From assembly GCA_020205615.1 (NCBI GenBank), contig CM035171.1:7271399-7335398 (forward strand): a stretch of 64,000 nucleotides of DNA, in the 5' to 3' direction. A program made the translations under genes and the position numbers. The DNA is from Panax quinquefolius (taxonomy: Eukaryota; Streptophyta; Magnoliopsida; Apiales; Araliaceae). The notes under the pieces were generated by a model. The model had not been told where the DNA came from. It did no database searches and worked only from the letters and a program-made list of their open reading frames with translations. Shown here piece after piece: positions 37,168-49,945 of the stretch (position 1 is the stretch's first letter; every line of letters starts with the position of its first letter).

Positions 37168-39512
37168 TGTGAGACCCCAGATTTTATCAATAAAGATTTA
37201 AATTTTGTCAAAATAATTTTTAATATTATGGTGTGAATTTGAGATAATATTATAGTTATTGGGCGGTATTTATAAAGTTTGCAAAGTATCTGAAGTGGTT
37301 ATATTATATTCGATTGGTGGGGAATATTCGGTTTAGCGAGGGAATATTCGTAACATACTCAATCATTGGTGGACCCCTAGCAAAATTATTATCGGATTGA
37401 AAAAACGACAAAATATTTTATTGAAATAACGGCGGAAGTTTTACCGGTTGATCTTTGTTGAACTACTCGGTAGTAAAAAATACGATGTCGTGTGGTTGCA
37501 TAGTAGCACACGGTATTGATTATTGATGCTTATGTGAGAAGTCACTCGGTTTGATTCCATTATTGTCGATTAATAATATGAATTATTATAGCGATAATGA
37601 CGTTTTGTTTTATTCGTATTATTAACGTAATAAAACAAAAACATCTTTATATAAAATAGAATACTTTATTAAAGTTATTACATAAATAGAATATATTATA
37701 TTTTATTATGCATAGTGTTGCGTAGTGTTTTGCGTAGTGTTTTTGCATAGTGTTTTTTTGCATAGTGTTTTTGCATAGTGTTTGCATAGTAAAATGTTTT
37801 TATATAAATAGAATATATGATATTTTATTTAAAAGATTTTGCTTTAAATATGGATAGTCAGATTAAAGTAAATCAATCTGACCGTTCATGGATTAATTAC
37901 TTATGCATTCTATTTTCCTATAAATAAAGCTCATTCCTTCATTATTTTCTTACGAATTCAATTTAAACTCGAGAGAGAAATTATAGAGAGAAGCTATAGA
38001 GAGAAAATCTATAGAGAGAGAAAGAAGAAAGTATTACGGTACTTCACTACTTTGATATCCAAAGTGTCTTTTACGGTAAGGGATATTATTCTTTTGTATT
38101 CAAAAGAGAACTTACATTATTCCATTTCTTTATTATTACATTGGAATAACTTTGTATCGTGGTTTACCCTATACTTGGTGACATTCTTCTATTATTACAT
38201 TGGAACATCATATACGTGTGTTTTACAGGACACTGGTTAAAATCTTTATTATTATTCTGTTGGAATATCACATGCATGTGTTTTACACGGACACGGTTCC
38301 ATTTTTATTATTAAAAGTCTTATTATTATTACGCTTGAATATCACATGCATCTTATATCTGTGGGACACAGTTCCATCATTTATTATTCCGCATTTATTA
38401 TTACATTTGGAACATCCTGTTGGTTGTGAATTTCACCGACACGTTTCCGTTATTATTATTACTGTTGGAATAACTTTTGCTGTCTGATCTATCGCGTGCA
38501 TGGTGATTTCTTTTGTTATTCCATTCTTTATTATACCCAAATGGTTAAAACTTTGACTTATACTCCATGAAATTAGTAGAATATCCTTGATATTTGCGTT
38601 TCATCCATATCTTTTCATGGAAATATTCTTCTGATCATTCTTGAATTTTACTCTACAAAACAGTATCATGTTGACAATTTGGACGTTAATAATTCTTGGA
38701 TAAATTAATTCTTGAACTTGTTTATTGAATTATTATGTCATTGACATCATCCTCATGTTATATTATGTTGAAAGTCATCTTTGGCTTACGTGCATAGATG
38801 GACTTAGTATGATTATGACCAGGGATCATTCGGTATAATCATGACCTGTTATAAATGATGTGATAAAAGTCCTCAGTGGGCTGTAAAGCATTGATGAATA
38901 GTTTTTGGTATGATTATGACCAGGGTTTATTCGGTATAGTCATGACCATTGATGATTTAATGAAAATTCTTGACCGTGGTACATGGATGATTAGATGTGG
39001 TGGAATATTTATTAAAGCTGAGTCTCAGCTATAACAGTGATGAAAAACCTTTTAAATCATAAAAGATAATAGACTTTATTTTCTACTTGACTCTTTTAAT
39101 GGATTGCATATTCCGCTGCAGTTAAACTTGATGTTTGTTATATTGTATCAGTTTAAGACTATTGAAGGATAATAATAATTTATTATGCATTATCTTAGTC
39201 ATAATATTTCTTACTGGGCTAGTTGAGCTCACCCTTTCTTTCTTTATTTCTCTTGAAAATGAGAATATAAATTGAGGCTAGAGTCGGGGAAAAGAGTGAT
39301 GGTCCCAAGATAGCATTAGTAGTCCTCACAATTACATTAAATAGTGTGACAATAAATGTAATGAGGACTCCTTGAGTATGGATATTGTTTAAATGACAAT
39401 ATTCCTATTAGAACTCTCAGTTTATGTGTTGTCGTATGTTACACGACAGATGTATAATTAAGTTTGTATTTGAATTTATGTACCATGTAAGTGGCGACCC
39501 AAGATGGGTGAC
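37168..39512 (+). repeat. Element A 3' LTR, main part
   Basis: It begins TGTGAGACCCC after the purine tract and is colinear with 14502-16534 plus 32564-32876. It is cut by solo LTR C after GTGAC (39508-39512). Its last 26 bases are at 43559-43584. The TATA box is at 37918-37927. Confidence 0.93.
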
Positions 39513-42500
39513 TGTAAGACCCCGAATTTTATGAAATAAAAGTATTCAATTTTTTTTTAATTACTATTCATGAGTTACTATTCATGAGTTACTATTCACG
39601 AGTTACTATTCACGAGTTACTATTCATGAGTTCTTATTCACGAGTTCTTATTCATGAGTTACTATTCACGAGTTACTATTCACGAGTACTATTCATGAAG
39701 CATGATAATTTTTTTTTCGTAAATGAAGGCATTACTCAATAATTGTTACGGTAATTCTTTGTTCAATATTTTATTTTATTGATTCATAATTGCTACGTTG
39801 ATATTTTATATTATTTTTGTTTCAATAATTGTCACGGCACGATATTTTCCATTATCTGAGCAATAATTCATATTATCTGAATAATATTATTGGATAACAT
39901 TATTGGCAATGCCTAGAAAGTTACTGTCTAAGGAGAGGTTTGGTCACCTAATTGCTTGGCGTCGATGAGGAGAAATTCTTATTGGAAAGCCCTCTTTTAC
40001 GGGAGCTGCACAGTTTATTAATATTGTGATTATGTAATATTATTTGTGAATAATTAATTATTGATTTTATGATGAGAAAAATATTTATTTTATGTGGATA
40101 TAGATGGAGAAAATTTTTAAAGTGACAATTATTGAAAATTAATATTTTATCTTTTTACGATAAAATAATTCATTTAAATATATTATTTTAATAATATATT
40201 AACGGTGATATTTTTACGATGAATGTGGAATATATGAGTATATGAGGAGGAAGAATATTTTTGTTACAATAAATGTTTAAAACATGTTAAACATGTCGAT
40301 TGGACCCCATTTCTTGGTGAAAATTTGATTATAGCACATAAAATCGTCTGTTTGTGGATTTGGTCAATTTACATTTGGAATTTGGAAAAACTTTCTTCTG
40401 CGCAAAGTTGTAGAAATTGAATTTCCTATAAAAACTCAAAAGATTTAAATTTTTTGATAAAAGGGCTATTTATTATGAATTATTGAAGTTCCAGAATATT
40501 GGGTCTGAATTAATTTTATTACAAAAAAATGCTAAAAACATGTTTCTCATGTTAGTTGGCCCCATAAGTGTACTTTTGCATGTGAGAATTGCTGGAATCT
40601 GAATTCAAAGGAGGCGTATGACTTTGGTTATTAATAATAATATTTAATAAATTTTACTAACTTTGGTGTTACAGCATTTTCCTATAAATAGGGTGCTTAG
40701 GTTAGAATTGAAAATCACACCGAAAACTGAAGTTTTCTCTCTATATTATCGGCGTATTCTTGTGAGTATTTTGAGTATACTTTGAGTATTGCTATACGGT
40801 TGCAAGTTAGATTCAAAGCGTTTTTCGGTCAAATCTTTAGTTTCTTTTGAGGTAAGGGATAGTAAGGGATTTTAAGGGTTATTATGTTTTTAGTTTCGAA
40901 ATTTTTCTGAACCTTCAAAAATTCTGGAAAAATTTGAAATGATATTTTGATGAGTTTTGTAGAGTGTGTCCAAAATGGCGATTTTGGATGTATAGATTAG
41001 GAGTTATGGATTTTATGAGAAAAGACTATTTTAAAAGTAACTATTTATAACTCCTTGTGATTAACTCCAAAATTGATGAAATTTTTATTGGGAGTACATC
41101 TATATAATATCAGTATACCGTGTAAATTTCAGAATTTTTGGACAAAAGTATAATTTATGATAAATGTTTAAATATTCGGTGGTTTTGGCCATATGAAAAA
41201 TAGTAAATGAATTTTTAAAATTTAGAGAAAATATATGTTTAATATGGGACTATGTTATGCTAAATCCCAGAAAAGAAATATTTTTGGAACTGATTTGGTA
41301 TTTTTCATGAAAATATTCTAGTTATGAGTAAATGAATTAAATATGTTATGTGAAGTAAGAAAATTGGAAAATATGATTTTATGGCTTGAGAATCATATAT
41401 GAGGTATATGCAGATTTTTGATGAGGGTTTTGGTTATTGGTGATGAAATCTTATGAGTTTGGCATTTTATGATGATTAAATGCATTAATTAGTAAAGTGT
41501 AAACAATTTAATTACATTGTTTATAAGTTTTAGAAATGATTAAAATATTATTATAATATTAATAATATTAGATTATGAGATTTCTAAGTGATTTATAACA
41601 TTTGGATTAAGGTGTTATAAATATGGATATGAATTTTATTATGAAACTTTATCTTTTAAATAGCCGAGAGATTCTTATGCGCATTATCACGGATCTTATA
41701 TATACGAATCACGGGTACTATTCACGACAAATTGGTTTCTTCTCGACCAAATTATCGTTGATTTATGAATCTTACTCTTGAAATTAAAACCATGTTTTGA
41801 TTATATTGTTTTTATATAACATTCTTATAACCCTAATGATGATATTTTCTTTGACTTGAGTGTAAAGATGAGTAGATTATTGGTATGATCGTGACTATAG
41901 GTTCTCTTTGGCGATGGTGCAAAAGTTGAATTGTTGGTTTGGTATGATCATGACCATTGAATTTACAATTGAATATTTTTAGCTTAAGTCTGAAGGTGAA
42001 TTGATCAACATGGTTATAATTATTGTTATATAACTTCTGAAATGATTATGTATTTCTTTTATATATGAATATCTTTGGCTCGTAGTGCAAAGATGACTTG
42101 TTGATGAATATCTTAGCCTGTAGTGCAAAGATGAATTATTAATGAATATCTTTTGCTCGTAATGCAAAGATGACCTGTTGTTGAATATCTTTGCTTTTAG
42201 TAGTGCAAAGATGAATTATTGATGAATATCTTTGGCTCGTAATGCAAAGATGACACATTTGTTGAATATCTTTAGCACATGTAGTGCAAAGATGAATTAT
42301 TGATGAATATCTTTGGCTCGTAATGCAAAAGATGACTGTTGTTGAATATCTTTAGCTTTGTAGTGCAAAGATGAATTATTGATGAATATCTTTGGCTCGT
42401 AATGCAAAGATGACTGTTGTTGAATATCTTTAGCTTTGTAGTGTAAAGATGAATCTGTTGATGAATATCTTTGGTAGTGGTGCAAAGATGAATTTATTAG

Positions 42501-43553
42501 TATGATTATGAGCAGAGGCTGTGATTTGGTATAACCATGATCTTTGATGTTTCGAGGTAAAGACGGTGATGAAATTATCTTAAATCTGGATGAGAAGAGA
42601 ATTTAGAACTACAATTATGATTATGAGTTATACATGTGATTGTGGGCGAGGAATTGTTGATTGATGTTACTGAGGATAAAACATTGTTGGTGGACTTTTA
42701 ACATGGAGAAGATAATAGATTTTATGGTCTATTTGACTCTTCTAATGGATTGCTTCATTCACGTGCAACTATGGTTGAAAAGTTTTATCATCTACCATAT
42801 GTTCTAAATCTACGATTTATTCTTGATGAAGACTATTGATAATTTATTTATCTTTAGTCATAATATTCTTCTTGAGCTAGTTGTGCTCACCCTTTTGTTT
42901 CATAATTCCTTTCGGTAATAAAAGTGTAGGCTGGGTCGGCGGGGGATAGCGAGGAATAGAATGGTGGTCTATAGATGTTGAGGGTGAGGCGAACCCAACT
43001 TTGGAAGGTGTTTTGTCACTATCATACAAGATGTCTAATGACATACAAACTCGTGTTATCATAAGGCATGGTTGTGCTCATCCACTTCTTTGAGTATATT
43101 TACAAGCACTACTATATAATCTTGGTGTTTGTTTGGAGTATAATACCCAATTAGAGACAGTGGAGATAATGATATGTCGAGAGAAGACTCACCATTGGGA
43201 AGAATATGATAGTAATCTTCTCGTTTTTCTTTGGGGTCTATTAGGTTGACCAAGGATAATTACGTGGCCATATGATATCTACCATAACCTAAAAGCATGG
43301 CCTCCCATGTATGAAGGTTTCTTGAGCACTTCCCAAAGATTCTAATTTCTAAAACAGGTTTTTGACTATACCTTTATGTAAGGTGTTATTGTGACGTCTT
43401 CTGATTGGTATATATTTGTATCCAAACTTACAAAGATGTGTTGTTGTATTTTGCACGACAATTGTTGTAATAAAGTTGTAGTTGTTTTCTGTACCATGTA
43501 TTTGGCGACTCAGAATGGGTTGGATGGAATGGACCTATTTTGGGGTCGTTACA
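39513..43553 (+). mobile_element. Element C: solo LTR of the B family, 4.04 kb
   Basis: It starts TGTAAGACCCC at 39513 and ends GGGTCGTTACA at 43553, with GTGAC duplicated on both sides (39508-39512 and 43554-43558). It contains one LTR only, colinear with the B 5' LTR, and no internal sequence. Features include an ACTATTCACGAGTT array (39563-39710), a TATA box (40682-40690) and the 39-bp minisatellite (42060-42495). Solo LTRs with intact duplications arise by recombination between an element's two LTRs. Confidence 0.92.
42060..42495 (+). repeat. 39-bp minisatellite in solo LTR C
   Basis: About ten units of AAAGATGAATTATTGATGAATATCTTTGGCTCGTAATGC and its alternating partner. This is the plus-strand counterpart of the arrays at 17700 and 29290. 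Confidence 0.92.
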
Positions 43554-43558
43554 GTGAC

Positions 43559-43584
43559 GTATACCTAATTTTGGGGGCGTCACA
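43559..43584 (+). repeat. Last 26 bases of the element A 3' LTR
   Basis: GTATACCTAATTTTGGGGGC then GTCACA completes the LTR interrupted at 39512. It is followed directly by the CGGAG target duplication. Confidence 0.92.
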
Positions 43585-43595
43585 CGGAGAGAGTA
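43585..43595. mobile_element. Stowaway-like MITE, right terminus
   Basis: CGGAGAGAGTA repeats the last five bases before the insertion and supplies the missing AGAG end plus the TA target dinucleotide of the MITE starting at 14239. Confidence 0.8.
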
Positions 43596-44305
43596 GTTTG
43601 TAAATTTGATATATTTAGTTTAGACATTTTTGGGATTTTTTTCACTTCAATCATCGTTTTGAAGATTATTTGTGTTATTCATTAGTTATTTTTGTGATTG
43701 ACCTTTTTTTTAAAGAAACTTTTTTTATTAATTTGTTTAAAAGGATTAAAAAAAGAAGAAGATTGCGGTAAATTGATTAGTTTTCCGACAATTAACTTTC
43801 ATGGCTAGTTGGCTCCCCCGTGATAAATTGAGTGAATTAAAAGTTGTCGTCTACAAATAACCAGCTGGAAAATATTAAGGAGTAGCCATAAATCGATTAA
43901 CAAATTCTTGTTGAAGATTCATGGCAATAGAGTGATTTAAAATTAATGTCATGCAAGTTGCATCTTTTAAGTTAATTAAACTATTTATGCATGTTTTCCC
44001 ATTGAGTTAATTCTCATTTTTATAGTGTACATATTACCTCCATTTATTTAATTAATTATTGGTTTTTAATTCATATTAAAATTTTGTGACTAAATAATTT
44101 ACATTGCTATATAAATTGATATGTTACCAAGTACATGTTAATGCAAATCAATTGTAATGTTTGTTTCTACATCAAAATAAATCACTATTTTTTTTTATAA
44201 AAAAATAGATAAAGACAAAAAATGTAAAACTATATTTGTACATAAACCAAGCGAAACTCAAAGTGGTAATGAGGTCAGTAGCGAATTTATTAAGAGGGAA
44301 GAGTA
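43596..44305. other. AT-rich spacer, nothing recognised
   Basis: This is unassigned AT-rich DNA between the MITE and element E. I see no coding or structural signal. Confidence 0.6.
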
Positions 44306-44310
44306 GACAG

Positions 44311-46629
44311 TGTAAGACCCCAACTTTTATAAATAAAGATGAATTTTTTATAAATATTATTTTTGAATATTATGGAGTAAATTTGATATAATGTTATAGT
44401 TGTGGGTAATATTTATAAATTTTGCAAAGTTAAGCAAGTTGTTATAAAATATTCGTTTGGTGGGAAATATTCTTTTTGTCGGAGAATATTAAATGATGAC
44501 TAAGACAATCATTGGTGGACCCTATTAACGGAATTATTGTCGAATTGAGAAAACGACAAAAATACTTTATAAAAATAACTACGGAGGTGTTACCGTTAAA
44601 ATTGTTGAACTACCCAGTAGTAAAAGTACAAAGAATGTCTGGCGTGGTTGCATAGTTGCACACACAGTATTGATTATTGATGCTTACGTGAGAAGTCACT
44701 CAAACTATACTCAATTATTACTACAAATAATTCTTTGCATCATATCTCTTATATTATTGATTCAATTATTGTCACAAGATCATCCAGATAATATGTTATA
44801 TTATTAAATCAATAATTGAGACGACAAGTTATAAATGATTAATAATTATTGAAAGATTAAATATGTGTTGATTAAAAATAAAATGATTTATGGTAATATT
44901 TATTCAATCCTTGATGTATATAAAGAGTCTATTATGAGGCGTTTGTGGTAAGTTTGGTTATTTTATATGGGGCCCATATGTCATCATCATCTAAGAGTCT
45001 CTTCACGATAGTAATTACCTTTATCGACGTCAAACCACTTGCCGTTTCATATTACGAGACATCGAACCAATTGTCGTTTCACATTCAAAGCGCCAAACCA
45101 CTTGGTGTTTCACATTCTGAGCGCCAAACCACTTTTCTTTTCACATCACCACGTCGAGCCACTTGCCTTTTCATATTTCAAGTCTTAAGCTAAAATTTTC
45201 TATAAATAGAGGTCTAGTCTTCATTATTTTTCACTTAATTCATTCAAGCTATAGAGAGAGAAAGTATAGAGAATAAGAGAAAAGAAGAAGAGTATTATGT
45301 TACTTCTACCACCTTTAAAGATTCAATCTCCTACTAATGTAAGGGGTGTTATTCTTTCTTATTCATGAAGAGAACTATTGTTATTTAATCGCTTATTATT
45401 ACATTGGAATAACTTATATATCGCTGGTTTATTCTATACTTGATGACATTCTTCTATTATTCATTTGGAACATCCTCGCATGCATGTGTTTTTACACCCA
45501 CCTAGTTCCGCCTTTATTATTATTCTCGTTGGAACATTCGCATGCATGTGTTTTACACATTCCTGGTTAAAATCTTTATTATTATTACGTTGGAACATCC
45601 TTGCTCATGTTTTTACACCTAATTCGGTCCGCTTTTTATTATTATGTTGGAACATCTTGGTGCAAATTTTGTCTCGACCGGTTCCGTTATTATTATTCTA
45701 TTGGAATAACTGCATCATCTGAAAGTCCGCGTGCGTGGTGATTTCTTTTGTTATTCCATTCTTTATTATACTCACCGGTTAAAATTTTGACTTCTATACT
45801 CCATGAAATTAGTAGAATATCCTCGATATTTGCGCTTCATCCAAAGATCTTTCATAGAAATATTCTTCCGATCATTCTTGAATTTTACTTTACTGAAGCG
45901 ATGATCGTGTTGATAATTTGGACATTATTAGTTCCTGGATAAATTAATTCTTGAACTTGTTTTATTGAATTCTTATATCATTGTCATCATCCTCACGTTT
46001 ATATTATGTTGAAAGTCATTTGTGGCAGAATAGTGCATAGATGGACTTGGTATGATTATACCGAGGATTATTCGATGTAATCATGGTAATCGTAATATTA
46101 TAAATGATGTGGTAAAAAGTTATCATTGGCGTGAGTAGTCGTTGATGAAATGATTGTTGGCATGATCACGACCATTAATGAATACACGAATGTCCTCGAT
46201 CGTAGTGCATGGATAATTTGTTGTCGTGATACTAAAGAATATCCTTGGCCAGAGTAGTCGTAATGGGTGATTCGATGATGTGGATTATTTATTAAAATGA
46301 GTCCCAACGATAAAAGTCATGAAAAACCTTTTAAATCATAAAAGATAGTAGATTTTATTCTCTATTTGACTTTTTTAATGGATTGCTTGTTATACCGCAG
46401 CTTAAACTTGATGTTATATTTTATCGGTTTAACATCATTGTTGAAAGTAACGATAATTTATTCTGCATTATCTTAGTCATAATATTTCTTCTTTGGCTAG
46501 TTAATTTCACCTTTCTTTTCACCGTTTCTTCGGAAAATGAGAAACATAATGTGACTAAATGTAGTCGGGGAACGGAGTGACGGTCCAGAGGATAGCATTA
46601 GTAGTCCTCACTATTCTGTGAAATAGTGT
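44311..46629 (+). repeat. Element E 5' LTR, first part
   Basis: It begins TGTAAGACCCCAACTTTTAT at 44311, preceded by GACAG as a possible target duplication. It is a sister subfamily of the A LTR with the same order of modules: TATA at 45200-45209, AGAGAGAAAG leader and the CATTGGAACATC tandem array (45375-45715). It is interrupted after TGT (46627-46629) by CACTA 2. Confidence 0.88.
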
Positions 46630-46870
46630 CACTACTAAAAAATCAGCCTATAGTGACGATCGCCGACGGTCGCTATAGGCCAAAAGACTGTCGCTAAAAG
46701 TTTTAGTCGCCATAGAACCCGTCGGTAAAGCCTATAGCGACGATTTTTTGACCTATAACGACAGTCACGACCGTAGCTATAAATGTCTATAGCGACACTT
46801 GACGATCGTAGCTATAGGCTTGTATTTTATAAAACACTATAGCCATGGTCGATGACCGTCGTTATAGACT
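46630..46870 (+). repeat. Left terminal/subterminal repeat zone of CACTA 2
   Basis: GACGGTCGCTATAGGCC, ACTGTCGCTAAAAG, CCTATAGCGACGAT, ACCGTAGCTATAAATG and related motifs recur about ten times in both orientations. Confidence 0.88.
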
Positions 46871-47082
46871 TTTTAAATTTAAAAAAAAATAATTGTGTAC
46901 ATTTATCCAACAAACACAAATACAATATAAAATAAAACATTAAAAAATTATTGTATACACGATTTAAAATCATTCACAGTACACCATTACAAATATTATA
47001 AGCAATTCTTTGATTAACCCTAAACTCCTCTTCAGGCTGCCTCCATTACAACTTTACAATATAATAGATATCATTCACATTA

Positions 47083-47313
47083 CATTACAATATTGTATAT
47101 TGTGAAATTGCTAACTCCAATTGCTTGAACAAGACCCAACTGAACCAGACCTTCCATGACTTCCAACGTTGTTTTCAACCGGTTCAAAAACTGCCTACAC
47201 TCGCTCCCAACTGATAATGCAGTTTTTACTGCTTCAACACAGAGGTCACCACCGCTCTGCCAAGTCCCAAGCCCTATAGCCAGAATTTTGGTTAAGAAAC
47301 AAAGAATACCCAA
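47083..47313 (-). pseudogene. Captured aldo-keto reductase fragments
   Basis: A 77-codon minus-strand frame contains two stretches typical of plant AKR4-type aldo-keto reductases. Near 47290-47208 lies ILAIGLGTWQSGGDLCVEAV then KTALSVG, the first strand and cofactor-binding region. Near 47175-47095 lies EVMEGLVQLGLVQAIGVSNF then TIYNI, the segment before the late barrel region. In a real enzyme these are about 120 residues apart and include the catalytic Tyr and Lys regions, which are missing here. The two pieces are joined with about 12 intervening residues (SECRQFLNRLKTT). The fragment cannot be an active NADPH-dependent reductase. It lies in a CACTA element rather than a host locus. Confidence 0.82.
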
Positions 47314-48965
47314 AGAATCTCAAAACAAAGTTAAGAAATAGAGAGTACCCGGTTCAAATAAGTATAAGATCCTGGAGGAAGAAGACAATGAAACAGAAAC
47401 AACAATCTTAAAGTTCACATCAGTTGTTCAATTATGTGAACAAAACCCAATATTGCGGATCATAAGAACAACCAAATTAATAATACTGAAAGAAATCAGC
47501 CCATACTTAGACATTTTAGAAATCTTTAGAAGATGCAAAATAGTCCTAGATCAAGTTAAGAATCACTTTTAACATGTCCTATTATCATTACATAAGCTTT
47601 TACTGACTAACATGGTCAGGCACTACAAAAGGTCATAACAGCTCCAAGCTAGAGTTTTTTTTTTTTAAGTATGGACTTAGCACATTGATGAGATATTAAA
47701 CTATACTGAACTAAGTTAATCACAATAGCCTTTCATCAAACCTTTGGTTCTACCTTATTAGTTGATTAAAATGTCGTAGTAATGTTACCAAAACAGCGGC
47801 TGAACCTAGCCTGTACAAAACAGGTCCAGACCTGCCCTATTTTGGGTTCTTAACTTGTTAGAAATTGTCATCATGCATCATTCTTTATCAGTCCTCATGG
47901 TTTGACTCTTGGAACACAATTATATATATCATGCGAAACTTATCAGAATAAAGGATGACCAGAGTTCTCTAGGTTATTACCACAGTCCCATTACTTGGGT
48001 TTCTTATTCATGAACTTACTTAGTTTTCCAAGTTATTCATACTCACTTCATATTCTGCATATAAGCATATATGTAATCATTTAATGGCTATCTTATCATA
48101 TTGACATGGTCTTGGTCTTGACTGTACAGCTAGCATACATTTATCACATTCCAGTCCTCATTTAGTCCTTTTATCAAACACGAAATGTGCAGTCTATACT
48201 ATCTCATTACATGGTTGCACATATACACATACAACACATACCTCCTATCATATCCCAACCTTATAGCTCCCGGACCCTTCATGGTCCTCAAGTTAAACAG
48301 AACCATCACAGCACAGCCACAATGCACATGATTAAATAATATTACTATTTACTAATTACCAGCTTGAATAAGAAAGGGGTAGACTAAAATTACCTTTTGT
48401 TTGGACAGTTCATCAAACAAGAAGATTGAACCTACTAACTATAATCAAATTGAATAGGAGCCTCTGAAACCATCCTCAGTTATACCAATCCACCAGTTTT
48501 TGCCCGTTGTATCAGCAAGATATCAACCTGAAGAAAAAGAAACAATGTAACCCAACAAACACAAAGGAGCAAGCATTTTAACAAGTTTTTGCCCATTTTT
48601 TAACGCTTCTTCATTCCACTTTTTCGTTCATTATGGAGCAAGCATTTTCTATTTAGGATCAAAATCATACGACAACTAGTTACATAGTAAACATTCACTC
48701 GGTGAATATTCATGGTGCTCTGAACAAATATTTTAAAAATATATGCTTAGGTTAATGACTGGTTAAAATTTTAGTACAATGGTTGTGAAGAAAAGGGGTA
48801 CACATCATGATAGATTTAAGTGTTGACATTGTCACTTTATTGCCATGACTTTTCTTTTATCAAAATCAACACTCTCTACAAATGCAATTCTTTTACATCT
48901 GCTTCGATGTTCCTGCTATTTCTTACATAACCACTTATATATACTGTTACTTCACCCAATGCTAG

Positions 48966-49033
<68 letters not shown>

Positions 49034-49632
49034 GACTCCATGAATTAACTTCATGGTATAAAAACAGATGACAATTCCATCACTCTTAACATCATAGTCA
49101 TACTAGAAAACTGAAGTTCTAGAAATCCAACTTTCTCAAAAAAAAATTAAATAAATCCTCCTCCCATTCCTTGAACATTGCTTCCTTCCCCCCTACTAAG
49201 ATAAAATTATACAAATATGTTACCGTTTAATTAAAAACTTGTCTCCTACTAGTGTGCATATATACACTTTAATCATCAAACCTCTATTTTTATTTATTTT
49301 TTTATCATCAGACCCGTTATGAACTTAGTCTCCTGCAAAAACAAAAAAATTAAAGTCATCTGAATCACCATCTTGCATTTTAAATTACTGTTCACCCCTT
49401 GTATATCTGAAGTAGTCTCAACATCGACATTAATTATCATCCCCAGCTGCATATATCATGTTTCTTATCACCCCTTGTAATGTGAATGATTTTATATATT
49501 TAGTGTTCACCATGTATTAAATAAATGGTTTTAGATAAAGTACTAATAAAAATTTTATGCATTAGACCAAGGACAAATATATTTTATTTTCCAAAAGAAA
49601 TAAAAATCAACAACAAATGGAGAGACCTTTAC
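47314..49632. other. CACTA 2 interior, unassigned
   Basis: No coding similarity was recognised. A (AT)n microsatellite occupies 48969-49030. This interval may contain introns or UTRs of the captured genes. Confidence 0.5.
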
Positions 49633-49945
49633 CTGTTTTGAAATCTTCAACTTTAAATGTTGTTGCAGGTTCAGGACTAAGATATGTGAGGACTCTGGTT
49701 GCTCCCCTCTTGACAAAATTCAGTAAAGCTTTTTGATATCCTCTTCTGTCCATGCTTCAAATTTTTCCTTGGAGCTCTTTTCTCTTTTACTTGAGATGAT
49801 GGAGATCTGCTAATCGAGTGTTAGTCTATTAGTATACATAGTGAAAACATCTCAGACATTTCGGCAAGCAGATGTTACTCACATGTTAATTTGTTTCTTG
49901 CTTTGCCTTGAACCACACGAAGACTTCTTTCTCTGCTCAACTGAT
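49633..49945 (-). pseudogene. Two exon-like segments of an unrecognised captured gene
   Basis: The 63-base segment 49945-49883 is preceded by a TTTTTTCAG acceptor and followed by GTGAGT. The 174-base segment 49806-49633 is preceded by ATTAGCAG and followed by GTAAAGG. Joined, one frame reads through both as a basic Ser/Lys-rich peptide (SVEQRKKSSCGSRQSKKQIN, then SPSSQVKEKRAPRKNLKHGQ) before a stop near the end. I do not recognise the protein. These could be later exons of the F-box gene's neighbourhood or a fourth source. The splice sites are predictions only. Confidence 0.4.

Larger units (their letters stand above)
14502..43584 (+). mobile_element. Element A: Ty3/gypsy retrotransposon carrying nested insertions (29.1 kb complex)
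   Basis: The complex begins TGTGAGACCCC at 14502 and ends GGGCGTCACA at 43584. Both sides carry the 5-bp target duplication CGGAG (14497-14501 and 43585-43589). Removing the B and C insertions with one copy of each duplication leaves two LTRs of about 2346 and 2371 bases around a 4.29-kb internal region. The tRNA-Met-type primer site, gag with two CCHC knuckles, protease, reverse transcriptase start and a purine tract show the gypsy type. The gag and RT style suggests the chromovirus Del/Tekay branch, an inference. Most of pol is missing. Confidence 0.92.
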
